From positions 124,001 to 188,000 of the forward strand of contig JBFWUB010000008.1 in assembly GCA_050247515.1 (NCBI GenBank): a stretch of DNA of 64,000 nucleotides. The letters are read 5' to 3'. This DNA is from RAM1 sp050247515 (GTDB lineage Bacteria; Pseudomonadota; Gammaproteobacteria; Burkholderiales; Burkholderiaceae_C). Shown in pieces: positions 31,581 to 40,557 of this stretch. The position numbers and the translations under genes are program-made. The notes beneath the pieces were generated by a model. That model made no database searches and was not told the DNA's origin. It saw nothing but the letters and a program-made list of their open reading frames with translations. How positions within the stretch are numbered: position 1 is the stretch's first letter; each line of letters begins with the position of its first letter.

Positions 31581-32447
31581 TCAACCCAGCAGCGCCGCCA
31601 ACCCCTGCAGCGGCTCAAAGCGCTCATTGCGCCACACCAGCCGCGTCGGCCCCGGCAATGCGCGTTCCCGCACCGGGTGGCTCTCGTCCCCGGGGTAGCA
31701 CACCGCGCGCAGGCCGTCGATCTGGATGGGCTCGGGCTGGATCACCGGCGGGTGTGTGCTGCGTGCCGCATGCAGCACGCTCGCCGTGTCCGCATGGCGG
31801 CTCAGGTGGGCCAGGCTCATGATCTGCGGCGGGGCCAGGGTGATGGTGCCGTCCCAGTAGCGCTGCAGCGCCTCGCGCGGGGCCAGCCACACGCTTTCGG
31901 TGTTCTCGTGGCCGTCGTGCATAGCCGTCTGGCCGGCGGGCAGCACCGCCACGAAGAAGCGGGTGTCAAAGCGGCTGTTCGCCATGTTGTTCATCGACGG
32001 CACCACCGGCGTGATCCAGCGTGACCAGGGGGCCATGTCCCGCGTGGCCAGGCGCAGCTGGTGTTGGGCCAGCATGTGGTTGAAGGGCAGGGCATGGTCG
32101 CCGGGCTGCAGCTGCGGGGTGCCTTGCACCATCAGCACCCCGCATTCTTCAAACGCTTCGCGTACGGCGGCCACGTACAAGGCACAGGCGGCTGATACGG
32201 CCAGTTCAGGCTCGCCCAGGCTGGCGTGCATCGCGGCGGGCGGCTGGTCCAGGTGCTGCGCGGCGTCCAGGGCGGCGTCGGCTGCGTCCACCTTGCCGCC
32301 AGGGAACACGTGCGCGCCACCCAGCACGGCGGCTTTACCGTGGCGGCGCAGCAGCAGCACCTGCAGGCCGGCAGGGGTATCGCGCAGCAGCACCACGGTG
32401 GCGGCGGCACGCGGTGAGATGGGGGGAGGGGAGGGATCGGTGGGCAT
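31581..32447 (-). CDS. Nudix hydrolase, NUDT19-like with split Nudix box
   Basis: Protein of 288 residues. The Nudix motif is interrupted: VFPGGKVDAAD at 47-57, then about 40 inserted residues, then AAVREAFEECGVLM at 93-106 with the REUxEE helix intact. This split is the hallmark of the NUDT19/RP2 branch, whose characterised members hydrolyse CoA and acyl-CoA derivatives. A C-terminal extension (about 200-288) follows. It diverges from an SDR of the acyl-CoA dehydrogenase type, which fits a role in CoA-ester turnover. Confidence 0.85.
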   Translation of the reverse strand: MPTDPSPPPISPRAAATVVLLRDTPAGLQVLLLRRHGKAAVLGGAHVFPGGKVDAADAALDAAQHLDQPPAAMHASLGEPELAVSAACALYVAAVREAFEECGVLMVQGTPQLQPGDHALPFNHMLAQHQLRLATRDMAPWSRWITPVVPSMNNMANSRFDTRFFVAVLPAGQTAMHDGHENTESVWLAPREALQRYWDGTITLAPPQIMSLAHLSRHADTASVLHAARSTHPPVIQPEPIQIDGLRAVCYPGDESHPVRERALPGPTRLVWRNERFEPLQGLAALLG

Positions 32448-32575
32448 GGGGTGCAGGAGTCACCTTCGCTTCAGCATGGGACGGCGCCGTCCAGTACAGT
32501 TGCGCGGGCTGCCGCCAGCGTACCAGCTTGCGCGCGGCGGCCCCATCACCAACACGACACAACAGGACGAGACAG

Positions 32576-33490
32576 ATGAGCATTGATTTCAAGGGCCGCG
32601 TGGCCATCGTCACGGGCGCAGGCGGCGGCCTGGGCAAGCAGCATGCACTGGCGCTGGCGCGCAGCGGCGCCAGGGTGCTGGTCAATGACCTGGGCGGCGC
32701 GGTGGACGGCTCGGGCGGCTCGGTCAGCGCCGCGCAGGCCGTGGTGGACGAGATCCGCGCCGCGGGCGGCGAGGCCCTGGCCAACGGCGCATCGGTCACC
32801 GACTATGCCGCGGTGCAGGCCATGGTGCAGCAGGCCGTGGACGCCTGGGGCCGGGTGGACATTCTGGTCAACAACGCCGGCATCCTGCGCGACAAGAGCT
32901 TTGCCAAGATGGACATCGCCGACTTCCGCCTGGTGATGGACGTGCACGTGATGGGCGCGGTGCATTGCACCAAGGCCGTGTGGCCGGTGATGGTGGCGCA
33001 AAAGTACGGCCGCATCGTCATGACCACGTCGTCCAGTGGCCTGTACGGCAATTTTGGCCAGGCCAACTACGGCGCGGCCAAGATGGCGCTGGTGGGCCTG
33101 ATGCAGACGCTGTCGATCGAGGGCGCGAAGAACGACATCCGCGTCAACTGCCTGGCCCCCACCGCCGCCACCCGCATGACCGAAGGCCTGATGCCCGAGG
33201 ACGTGCTGCGCGCGCTGGACCCGGCCGCCGTGGTGCCCGCCATGCTGGTCATGGCCAGCCAGGATGCACCCACACGCACCGTGCTGTGCGCGGGCGCCGG
33301 CACGTTCGAGGCGGCCCACATCACGCTCACGCAGGGCGTGCACATCGGCACCGGCCCGCAGGTGCCCGGCGAGCTGGCCGCGCGCCTGGCCGAGGTGACC
33401 GACCGCGCGGGCGAGATGGTGCCCCAAAGCGGCAGCGCCCAGGGCGCCAACGAGGTGGGCAAGGCGCTGGCGCGTACCGCTGCTGTCTAG
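32576..33490 (+). CDS. SDR-family 3-hydroxyacyl-CoA dehydrogenase-like (MFE-2-like)
   Basis: Short-chain dehydrogenase of 304 residues: cofactor motif VTGAGGGLGKQHALALARSG, LVNNAGILRDKSFAKMD, and active site SSGLYGNFGQANYGAAKMAL (Ser, Tyr, Lys). The NNAGILRDKSF and YGNFGQANY blocks are those of peroxisomal multifunctional enzyme 2 and its bacterial relatives, which oxidise 3-hydroxyacyl-CoA. Start chosen at 32576 because the fold begins there. The stop overlaps the convergent hydrolase gene by four bases. Confidence 0.9.
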   Translation: MSIDFKGRVAIVTGAGGGLGKQHALALARSGARVLVNDLGGAVDGSGGSVSAAQAVVDEIRAAGGEALANGASVTDYAAVQAMVQQAVDAWGRVDILVNNAGILRDKSFAKMDIADFRLVMDVHVMGAVHCTKAVWPVMVAQKYGRIVMTTSSSGLYGNFGQANYGAAKMALVGLMQTLSIEGAKNDIRVNCLAPTAATRMTEGLMPEDVLRALDPAAVVPAMLVMASQDAPTRTVLCAGAGTFEAAHITLTQGVHIGTGPQVPGELAARLAEVTDRAGEMVPQSGSAQGANEVGKALARTAAV

Positions 33491-34575
33491 CCTTGCAGGG
33501 CCCGTGAAACGCGCGCCATGAACGCACTGGCGCGCGGCGGGTTCAGCCAGCGCACCACGGCCACCGCGTCGTGCTCGGGCAGCGTCCAGATGTAGTGGCC
33601 GCCGGCTCCCACCATGAACACGCCCTGGGTGGACGCACCGGGGAAGGTGGTGCCGTCCTGGTTGAGCCAGGTCAGCCAGCCGTAAAACGGTGCCAGCGCG
33701 CAGGGCTGGTGCATGCGTGCGATCCAGGCCTGGGGCACGACCTGCACGCCGTTGCACCCACCGCCCCGCAGCACCAGCTGCGCCAGCCGCGCCTGGTCGC
33801 GCGCGCTGATGGACAGGCCCGCGCCCCAGTGCGTGCCGCCGGGCACGGACTGCACGCGCCGGCCGTCCAGCTCCACCCACGCATCGTCATAGCCGGCCCA
33901 TTGCCAGCCGTCGCTGGCGCCAATGGGCTGCATGACGGCCTCGCGCAGCACTTCGGGCAACGGGCGGCTAAACAGGTGCAGCAACGCCAGCGACAGCTGG
34001 TTGATGCGCACGTCGTTGTATTCCCAATACGTGCCCGGTGTGTGCAGCGTGCGTGCCTCGCCCTTGCGGCCTGTGGGCGGCTTGGGGTCGTGCGACACAT
34101 GGCGGTGGTGTTCCACCTGGTCGGGCATGCCAAAGCAGGTGCCGCTCCATTCGCTCGTCTGCTCCAGCAGGTGAGCCCAGGTGACCTGCCGGTTGTGCGC
34201 ATCGTCAAAGCCGATGCCGGGCACGCGCTGCGCCACGGGTTCGTTCGCGTCCGGCAGCAGCCCGCGCGCATGGGCCACACCGGCCAGCAGGGCCAGGCAG
34301 GTCTTGGCCACGCTGAAGGTCAGGTCGGCGCGGTCGGGCTCGCCCCAGGCGATCAGTTCCTGGCCGCCTTGCCACACCACGCCCGACACCGGCCCGCGTG
34401 CATGCACCGGGCCGCGCAGGCGGTTCCAGGGCGGCGGGTCTTCATGGTGCACGCCAAACGGCACCTGGCCGGGGCCGGGCTGCGCATGCGGGTCGCGCGG
34501 CCAGGGCACCTCGTGCGCCTGGGCAAAGGCGGCCGCTTCGGCCAGCAGCGCCATGTCGGGGGCCGGGCGTGCCAT
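33487..34575 (-). CDS. Class C beta-lactamase-like serine hydrolase
   Basis: Protein of 362 residues of the beta-lactamase/transpeptidase-like superfamily. The nucleophile motif is SVAK (Ser88, Lys91), with the tyrosine motif in YWEYNDVRIN. No export signal is visible, so it is probably a cytoplasmic esterase or peptidase-like enzyme rather than a resistance beta-lactamase. Its ATG overlaps the gshA stop codon (TGATG), so it is translated from the gshA transcript. Confidence 0.85.
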   Translation of the reverse strand: MARPAPDMALLAEAAAFAQAHEVPWPRDPHAQPGPGQVPFGVHHEDPPPWNRLRGPVHARGPVSGVVWQGGQELIAWGEPDRADLTFSVAKTCLALLAGVAHARGLLPDANEPVAQRVPGIGFDDAHNRQVTWAHLLEQTSEWSGTCFGMPDQVEHHRHVSHDPKPPTGRKGEARTLHTPGTYWEYNDVRINQLSLALLHLFSRPLPEVLREAVMQPIGASDGWQWAGYDDAWVELDGRRVQSVPGGTHWGAGLSISARDQARLAQLVLRGGGCNGVQVVPQAWIARMHQPCALAPFYGWLTWLNQDGTTFPGASTQGVFMVGAGGHYIWTLPEHDAVAVVRWLNPPRASAFMARVSRALQG

Positions 34576-36122
34576 CAGGCTACCGCCGCTTCGCGGCGCG
34601 GCACCAGCCGCTCGGGCGACACGTATTGCTGGCGGTACAGCTCGAACGGCAGGCTGTCGTTGGCCTCGATCACCTGCTGGTCGCGCACCGACTGCGCGGC
34701 CATGGCTTCAAACTTCGCCTGCAGCGCCGGCGCAAACGGCAGCGCGCACAGCACGTCGCGCGCCTGCAGCGATTGCGCGCGCGTGAAGCTGATGAATGAA
34801 TTGCCGTGCTTGTCCGCCATGCGGGCCAGCACCCGGGCCGACGCCAGGCTGTCCGGCGCGCCGAGGGCGGCGCGCGCGGCCTGCACGGCGGCGGTGTAGT
34901 CCTGCGTGCCGTGCACGGCGTCCAGCCGTCTGGCGATGGGGCCGAAGGCGTCGATCAGCTCCGCGCCCCAGTCCACCAGCTTGACCTCGCGGCCATGGCG
35001 CAGCAGCGACAGGCCGCTCTCGCGCCCGCGCGCGGCGGTCAGATGCTGGTTGTTCTTGAGCTCTTCAATTTCAGCGGGCGTGTCGTTCGGGCTGTCGGCC
35101 AGCAGGCAGTGCAGCAAAAACACATCCAGCAGGCGCAGGCTCTGCGCGGTGATGCCGATGGGCTCGAAAGGGTCCAGGTCCAGCAGGCGCACTTCCACGT
35201 ATTCCACGCCGCGTTCGCGCAGCGCATGCAGTGGGCGCTCGCCAGGGAAGATCACGCGCTTGGGGCGGATGGTGCCGTAGAACTCGTTTTCAATCTGCAG
35301 CAGCGTCGTGGCCAGCTGGTTGTAGTCGCCGCCAGGGTTGCGTATGCCCACGGCCTCGTAGGCCGGGTAGGACTTGACCAGTGCCTCGTGCAGCGACGCG
35401 GCGTAGCCCTCCAGCCCGTTGTAGCTCACCGCCAGCGAGGCCTGCGCATCGCTCTGGTAGCCCAGGCGGCCCATGCGCAGCGACGTGCCGTGCGGCATGT
35501 ACAGCGCATGCTCGCCCAGCGGCTGCAGCTCGTGCTGGCGCCCGGCCACGAAGGTCGGGCACACCGCGGGCGATGCGCCCAGCAGGTACAGCAGCAAGAA
35601 CGCGTGGCGGCGGAAGTTGCGGATCAGCGCAAAATACTGGCTGCTGGTCACCCCGGGCAGTGACCAGTTGTAGTGGATGCCCGAGATGGTCTGCATGCGC
35701 CGGCCATAGCGGTGCGCCAGACCCATGCGGTACACGCTCTTGGCGCGGCCCACGTTGGACGTGCCGTAGCGTCCGATCGGGATGGTCTCGTCTGGCGGCA
35801 GGCCGCAGGGCATGCTGGACACCCACAGCATTTCGTCGCCCGCGTCGCGCAGCGCGCGGTAAGTGAACTGGTGGATCTGCGTGAGCTCGGCCAGGCATTC
35901 CTCCACCCCCGCATGCACGCCGGTGATCAGCTCCAGCTGTGATTCGCTGTAGTCGGTGGTCACGTGCGGGTGCGTCAGTGCAGAGCCCAGGGCCGCCGGG
36001 TGCGGCGTCAGGGCCAGCCCGCCGTCGGCCAGCGCGCGCAGGCTTTCCTTCTCGATCCCGCGGCGTATGCCCATCAGCCGCGCGGGCGAGAGGTCGTCCA
36101 GCCGTTGCTGTGAACCGGTCAT
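34575..36122 (-). CDS. gshA: Glutamate-cysteine ligase
   Basis: First enzyme of glutathione synthesis, ATP-dependent joining of glutamate and cysteine; 515 residues, the length of the gamma-proteobacterial type. Landmarks: RRGIEKESLRA, TTDYSESQLELITG, WVSSMPCGLPPDE, RYGTSNVGRAKSVYRMGL, QTISGIHYNWSLP, and the Cys/substrate region YVEVRLLDLDPFEPIGI. The serine hydrolase gene overlaps its stop codon. No gshB is in the window. Confidence 0.96.
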   Translation of the reverse strand: MTGSQQRLDDLSPARLMGIRRGIEKESLRALADGGLALTPHPAALGSALTHPHVTTDYSESQLELITGVHAGVEECLAELTQIHQFTYRALRDAGDEMLWVSSMPCGLPPDETIPIGRYGTSNVGRAKSVYRMGLAHRYGRRMQTISGIHYNWSLPGVTSSQYFALIRNFRRHAFLLLYLLGASPAVCPTFVAGRQHELQPLGEHALYMPHGTSLRMGRLGYQSDAQASLAVSYNGLEGYAASLHEALVKSYPAYEAVGIRNPGGDYNQLATTLLQIENEFYGTIRPKRVIFPGERPLHALRERGVEYVEVRLLDLDPFEPIGITAQSLRLLDVFLLHCLLADSPNDTPAEIEELKNNQHLTAARGRESGLSLLRHGREVKLVDWGAELIDAFGPIARRLDAVHGTQDYTAAVQAARAALGAPDSLASARVLARMADKHGNSFISFTRAQSLQARDVLCALPFAPALQAKFEAMAAQSVRDQQVIEANDSLPFELYRQQYVSPERLVPRREAAVA

Positions 36123-36255
36123 GTCTTCCCCTGTTGGATGAATGTATTGGGCCGGAAGTTAACACGCCCGCGCCCGGCGTGCTGTCACCCGCCATAGGCC
36201 TGCCGGCCCGGGGGGCGTTGTTGGTTAGACTGACACGCCATCGTGATTTCCTGAT

Positions 36256-37152
36256 ATGACGCAAACCCTGACGCCCGAACTGCAGCACTGGGTGGACGAC
36301 CAGATCAGCGCCGGCCATTCGCGGCCCGAACTGCTGCAGTCCATGATCCTCAACGGCTGGGACGCCGCCGTGGCCAGCCGTGCGCTGCGCGCGTCCACGG
36401 CCCGGCCACCGGCACAGGCCCGTGCCGCCGCGCCGGCGGCGGCGGGCGCCGCCAGTGACAGGCCGCCGCGGCTGAAGGTGCCGCGCCTGGCGCTGGACGG
36501 CGCGCCGCTGTTCCTGGACGGCGGCGACCGGCAGGTGGCCGTGCTGGGCAACCTGGCCAACCCCGCCATCACCATCCTGGGCGGACTGTTGAGCGACGAG
36601 GAATGCGAGGCGCTGATTGAAGCCGCGCGGCCCGCGATGAAGCGCTCCGCCGTGCTGGACATGGCCACCGGCGCCAGCCAGGTGACCGACGTGCGCACCA
36701 GCAACGGCATGTTTTTCCAGCGCGGGCAAAACGCGGTGGTGGCGCGGGTGGAGGCACGGCTGGCCCGCCTGTGCGGCTGGCCGGTGGAAAACGGCGAGGG
36801 CATCCAGGTGCTGCAGTATGGCCCCGGGGCCGAGTACCGCCCGCACTATGACTATTTCGACCCGCGCGAGCCCGGCACCCCCACCATCCTGCAGCGTGGG
36901 GGGCATCGCGTTGCCACCATCGTCATGTACCTGAGCGAGCCCGCACGCGGCGGCGGCACCGTGTTCCCCGACGTGGGGCTGGAGGTGGGGCCGCGCCGCG
37001 GCAACGCAGTGTTCTTCAGCTACGACATCCCCCACCCCGACAGCAGGACGCTGCATGGCGGCTCGCCCGTGCAGGAGGGCGAAAAATGGATCGCCACCAA
37101 ATGGCTGCGCGAGCGTGAATTTGCGAGCCCTGCCGGCAAGCCGCCAGCCTGA
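36256..37152 (+). CDS. Prolyl 4-hydroxylase-type 2OG-Fe(II) oxygenase
   Basis: Protein of 298 residues. The C-terminal 190 residues are a P4Hc dioxygenase domain with Fe ligands His197 and Asp199 (RPHYDYFD) and His267 (TLHGGSPV), and the 2-oxoglutarate lysine Lys277 (GEKWIATKW). The N-terminal 45 residues look like a small helical domain, then an Ala/Pro linker. Bacterial relatives hydroxylate prolines, for example in EF-Tu; the substrate here is unknown. It diverges from gshA across 133 bp. Confidence 0.9.
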   Translation: MTQTLTPELQHWVDDQISAGHSRPELLQSMILNGWDAAVASRALRASTARPPAQARAAAPAAAGAASDRPPRLKVPRLALDGAPLFLDGGDRQVAVLGNLANPAITILGGLLSDEECEALIEAARPAMKRSAVLDMATGASQVTDVRTSNGMFFQRGQNAVVARVEARLARLCGWPVENGEGIQVLQYGPGAEYRPHYDYFDPREPGTPTILQRGGHRVATIVMYLSEPARGGGTVFPDVGLEVGPRRGNAVFFSYDIPHPDSRTLHGGSPVQEGEKWIATKWLREREFASPAGKPPA

Positions 37153-37163
37153 GCCGCCCGGCC

Positions 37164-37976
37164 TTATTCGTCGTCGCCGCCCAGCGCGCCGCCCAGCAGC
37201 CCACCACCGGCAAAGCCGCCGAGCACCGAGCCCTCTTCGCGTGAGCCGCCGCGCTGGGGCGCAGCCGCAAACACGCGCGAGGCCAGGCGCGAGAACGGCA
37301 GGCTTTGCAGCCAGACGGTGCCGGGGCCGGTCAGTCTGGCAAAGAACAGGCCTTCGCCGCCAAACAGCGCCGTCTTGATCTTGCCCACGAACTGGATCTC
37401 AAAGTTGACGCTGGGCGTGTAGGCCACCACGCAACCGGTGTCCACCAGCAGGGTCTGGCCGGCGGCCAGCTCGCGCTTGACCACCGTGCCGCCCGCATGC
37501 ACGAAGGCCAGGCCGTCGCCGTCGAGCTTTTGCATGATGAAGCCTTCACCGCCGAAGAAGCCGGTGGACAGCTTTTGTTGCAGCGCAATACCAAGCGACA
37601 CACCGCGCGCGGCGCACAAAAAGGCGTCTTTCTGGCAGATCAGCGTGCCGCCCAGCTGGCGCAAATCCATGGGCAGGATCTTGCCGGGGTAGGGCGCGGC
37701 AAAGGCCACGCGCTGCTTGGTGGATGCGTTGTTGCTGTACACGGTGGTGAACAGCGATTCGCCCGTGACCAGCCGCTTGCCCGCGCCCATGAGCTTGCCG
37801 AAAAAGCCGCCCTGCTGCGCGCTGCCGTCGCCAAACACCGTGTCCATGCCGATGCCGGCGTCCATGAACATCATGCTGCCGGCTTCGCCGATCGCGGCCT
37901 CGCCCGGGTCCAGCTCCACCTCCACGAACTGCATTTCCGCGCCGCGGATCTCGTAGTCAATCACATCCATCGCCAT
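37164..37976 (-). CDS. AIM24 / TIGR00266-family protein
   Basis: Protein of 270 residues of the AIM24 beta-fold family: YEIRGAEMQFVEVELDPGEA, GSMMFMD, GGFFGKLMGAGKRLVTGESLF, FLCAARGVSLGIALQQKL and GGEGLFFARLTGPGTVWLQS. The end is glycine-rich (LGGFAGGGLLGGALGG). The bacterial function is not established. It converges with the hydroxylase gene. Confidence 0.9.
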   Translation of the reverse strand: MAMDVIDYEIRGAEMQFVEVELDPGEAAIGEAGSMMFMDAGIGMDTVFGDGSAQQGGFFGKLMGAGKRLVTGESLFTTVYSNNASTKQRVAFAAPYPGKILPMDLRQLGGTLICQKDAFLCAARGVSLGIALQQKLSTGFFGGEGFIMQKLDGDGLAFVHAGGTVVKRELAAGQTLLVDTGCVVAYTPSVNFEIQFVGKIKTALFGGEGLFFARLTGPGTVWLQSLPFSRLASRVFAAAPQRGGSREEGSVLGGFAGGGLLGGALGGDDE

Positions 37977-38025
37977 GCCAGAACTCCGTCAGTTGGTCCG
38001 TACTGGCGGCGATGGTAGCGAAAGT

Positions 38026-38385
38026 TCAAGGCTGCTGCGTGGCGTCCATCCTGCGGATGGTGTCGCGGTCGCGTTTGTGGGCCAGCTTGCCCAGCGTGTG
38101 CTCCAGCAGGTGCAGCAGCTTGTCGGTGGCGCCGCGAAACGCCAGGTCCTGGTTTTCGGCGTGGTGGGTGGCGGCCACGGGCTGGTGGGCGGCCAGGCGG
38201 GCTTCCAGCGTGCAGCGCTTGTCGGCTGCGCCCTTGGCGCCGCTGTTCTCGTCGCTCAGCTGAACCTCCACCCGGGTGATGTCCTGGCTGTGGCGCTGCA
38301 GCGCCGACGCCAGATGATCCGACGCCCAGCGCTCCAGCGACTCCTTGTTGGCAATGCCGTTGCTTGTGTTGACCTGTACCTGCAT
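38026..38385 (-). CDS. HPF/RaiA-like ribosome-associated protein
   Basis: Protein of 119 residues with the beta-alpha-beta fold of hibernation-promoting factor: VNTSNGIANKESLERWASDH, VEVQLSDENSGAKGAADK, CTLEARLAAHQPVAATHHAE, LLHLLEHTLGKLAHK. Two conserved positions, the acidic patch VQLSDENS and the basic C-terminal helix, fit. It is probably a second, diverged HPF-like protein rather than the one in the rpoN locus. AAGGAG five bases upstream supports the start at 38385. Confidence 0.82.
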   Translation of the reverse strand: MQVQVNTSNGIANKESLERWASDHLASALQRHSQDITRVEVQLSDENSGAKGAADKRCTLEARLAAHQPVAATHHAENQDLAFRGATDKLLHLLEHTLGKLAHKRDRDTIRRMDATQQP

Positions 38386-38491
38386 GTCAGCTCCTTTCAG
38401 GGTGTTGCTCACAGTGTGCACCCATCCGCGAGGGCGGGGCGTAGGAAATTTCCGCCTTAAGATCGGTGCCGCCCTGTTGTCAAGGAACCCC

Positions 38492-39427
38492 ATGAACGAG
38501 CCTCTGCCGGCGCTTGAAGTCCTGCCGCGCGACCTGTCCGCCTACCGCCGGGGCAATACGGGGGTGGACTATGTGCACCGCTTCGATTCCGGCCGTCCGG
38601 GCCCGCATGTGCTGGTCAATGCACTGACCCATGGCAACGAGTTCTGCGGCATGACGGCCGCCACCCACCTGCTGGACACCGGCGTACGGCCGGTGGCGGG
38701 CGTGCTGACTATCAGCTTTGCCAATGTGGCTGCGTATGAATCCTTTGACCCGGCCCGGCCGTTTGACAGCCGCCAGCTGGTGCACAACCTCAACCGCGTC
38801 TGGTCACCCGAATGGCTGGACGGGTCCGAAGACAGCCCCGAGTTGCGCCGCGCCCGTGAACTGCGGCCGGTGGTGGACGCCGCCGACCATGTGCTGGACC
38901 TGCATTCGACCAACGCGGACGTGGTGCCGTTCTGGGTGTACCCGGCGTTTGAACACAACGCGGCAGCGGCACTGGCCATCGGCCGGCCGTCTGTTCATTT
39001 GGTGATGCCGGGCGGCCTGGGCTCGGGCACGCCGCTGATCGAGTACGGCCGGTTCGCCCGGGCGTCGGGTTCCGGCGTGGCGCTGGTGGCCGAATGCGGC
39101 CAGCATTTCAGCCGCTCGGCCAGCGATCTGGCCGTGGCGGTGGCGCGTGATTTCATCGCACATTTCGGGTTGATGGCGCGCGACGCCGGGCCGGCGCCTG
39201 CCGCGCAGCGGCGCTTTGAACTGCTGCGCACCTGCATGATCCAGACGCCGGAATTCCGCTTCACGCGGCCGGTTCAGGGCTTTGAGGTGTTTGCCAAAGG
39301 GGAGCTGATCGCCACCGACGGCGCCCAAGACATCCGCGCGCCGTGCGACGACTGCACGATCTTCATGCCCGCGCGGCGGGCGATTGTGGGGCGTGAGGCG
39401 GTGTACCTGACGCGCCCGCTGGGCTGA
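38492..39427 (+). CDS. Succinylglutamate desuccinylase/aspartoacylase-family hydrolase
   Basis: Zinc deacylase/carboxypeptidase-fold enzyme of 311 residues. Zinc ligands His47 and Glu50 in THGNEFCG and His138 in LDLHSTNADV are visible, with the general-base glutamate in LVAECGQHF. C-terminal 60 residues form the family's beta domain (VFAKGELIATDGAQDI). The substrate could be an N-acyl amino acid or related amide; AGGAA precedes the ATG at 38492. It is followed directly by copy A of the 79-bp repeat. Confidence 0.87.
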   Translation: MNEPLPALEVLPRDLSAYRRGNTGVDYVHRFDSGRPGPHVLVNALTHGNEFCGMTAATHLLDTGVRPVAGVLTISFANVAAYESFDPARPFDSRQLVHNLNRVWSPEWLDGSEDSPELRRARELRPVVDAADHVLDLHSTNADVVPFWVYPAFEHNAAAALAIGRPSVHLVMPGGLGSGTPLIEYGRFARASGSGVALVAECGQHFSRSASDLAVAVARDFIAHFGLMARDAGPAPAAQRRFELLRTCMIQTPEFRFTRPVQGFEVFAKGELIATDGAQDIRAPCDDCTIFMPARRAIVGREAVYLTRPLG

Positions 39428-39438
39428 GCGAGGGATCA

Positions 39439-39517
39439 GTCGCCGCCGGGCCGCCCCAAGGCGACTGCGGCCCCCCCGGGGGGCAGCGACCCACACGCAG
39501 TGGGGGAGCGTGGGGGC
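39439..39517. repeat. 79-bp intergenic repeat, copy A
   Basis: GC-rich element starting GTCGCCGCCGGGCCGCC and ending GGGGGAGCGTGGGGGC. It differs from copy B at 40064 in three of 79 positions (by direct comparison). Internal stems include GTCGCC/GGCGAC and CCCCCC/GGGGGG. It lies between two convergent stop codons, seven bases after the end of the SRPBCC gene, so it may act as a terminator-like element. Confidence 0.85.
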
Positions 39518-39524
39518 AAGATGT

Positions 39525-40001
39525 TCATTCGACTTCGCCGCCGAACCTCTTGATGAGGTTGGCGATGTACTTGTCAACGAGCTTCTCGAACTCGCCCTCG
39601 ACCACCGGGCCCACCACCATCTTCATCAGGCCAGGCAGCGGCACATCCACGGTGCCCTTGATCTTGAGCTCAATCGCGGTGGACTTGCCTTTGTTGTCGG
39701 TGATCTTCCAGCTGCCGCCCACCTGGGCGTTGCCGATGCCCTTGACGGGCGTCCATTTGACTGTGCCCTTGGCGGCGTCGCTGACGTACTTGCTGGCGTA
39801 CACGGTCTGGATGTTCACCTGCGCGGTGCCGACCTTTTCCATTTCCCACTTGTACACGCCGTCACCCATGTCGGTGAGCTTGTCCACCTTGGGGAAATGG
39901 CTGACCGAGGTGGGCACGTCCGCCAGGACGGCAAACACATCGGCCGCCTTGGCCTTGACGGTGAATTCGTAGCCCAGATCAATGTCAACGCTGATCGCCA
40001 T
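39525..40001 (-). CDS. SRPBCC-fold (CoxG-like) protein
   Basis: Protein of 158 residues with a START/SRPBCC helix-grip fold: FTVKAKAADVFAVLADVPTS, VYKWEMEKVGTAQVNIQTVY, then the long C-terminal helix LPGLMKMVVGPVVEGEFEKL that closes the ligand pocket. Such proteins bind lipids or hydrophobic ligands; none can be named here. It is framed by the two 79-bp repeats. Confidence 0.85.
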   Translation of the reverse strand: MAISVDIDLGYEFTVKAKAADVFAVLADVPTSVSHFPKVDKLTDMGDGVYKWEMEKVGTAQVNIQTVYASKYVSDAAKGTVKWTPVKGIGNAQVGGSWKITDNKGKSTAIELKIKGTVDVPLPGLMKMVVGPVVEGEFEKLVDKYIANLIKRFGGEVE

Positions 40002-40063
40002 GGTGTCTCCTTGTTATGCGTAAAAAAACCCGACGGCTCATTCTGCCATCCGGGCGCGGCCCT

Positions 40064-40142
40064 GTCGCCGCCGGGCCGCCCCAAGGCGACAGCGGCCCCC
40101 TCGGGGGGCAGCGACCCACACGAAGTGGGGGAGCGTGGGGGC
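40064..40142. repeat. 79-bp intergenic repeat, copy B
   Basis: Same orientation as copy A, 76 of 79 bases identical. It lies four bases after the stop codon of the minus-strand gene ending at 40147 and upstream of the SRPBCC gene. Both copies directly follow a minus-strand stop codon. Confidence 0.85.
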
Positions 40143-40146
40143 CTGC

Positions 40147-40479
40147 TTACTTCCGGGCTTGTGCGAAGGCCGTGGCCTTTTCGGTCGTGGCCAGCGCGGC
40201 GCCGACCAGCGTGTCCACCACCACGGCAGCGCCGTCGGCCGTCAGGGCGATGCCCTTGGCGTAGTAGCCGCTGAACACCTTTTGCGCGTTGGCGGCGTTC
40301 TTGCGGGTCTCGGGCGTGAGCTTGGGCGCGGTCTGCTTCAGGGCCTTGGCCCAGCGCTGGGCCATGGCGTCGTTCAGGCGGTTGCCGCCGGTGCGGTAGG
40401 CGTCAATGGCCTTGTGGGCGGTGGAGCCGGCGGTGGCGATCACGCCGGTGGCGGTCTTGGAGAATTGGGTGGCGTTCAT
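40147..40479 (-). CDS. Hypothetical Ala/Lys-rich helical protein
   Basis: Protein of 110 residues, unrecognised: MNATQFSKTATGVIATAGST, WAKALKQTAPKLTPETRKNA, then a hydrophobic, Ala/Val-rich segment GIALTADGAAVVVDTLVGAA and KATAFAQARK. It is probably helical and could associate with membranes or polyhydroxyalkanoate granules in the manner of phasin-like proteins, but this is a guess. AAGGACATTGCC upstream provides a reasonable SD. Confidence 0.7.
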   Translation of the reverse strand: MNATQFSKTATGVIATAGSTAHKAIDAYRTGGNRLNDAMAQRWAKALKQTAPKLTPETRKNAANAQKVFSGYYAKGIALTADGAAVVVDTLVGAALATTEKATAFAQARK

Positions 40480-40557
40480 GGCAATGTCCTTCGAAGTGGA
40501 ATGAAGCCATTGTCGGCAGCGGCGCTAGGGCACGGGCCCTAAACGGGCGCGGTTTCC

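Noticed and set aside
33487..34575. Beta-lactamase resistance gene
   Set aside because: The SxxK motif is present but there is no export signal, and it is translated with gshA; more likely a cytoplasmic esterase-type enzyme.
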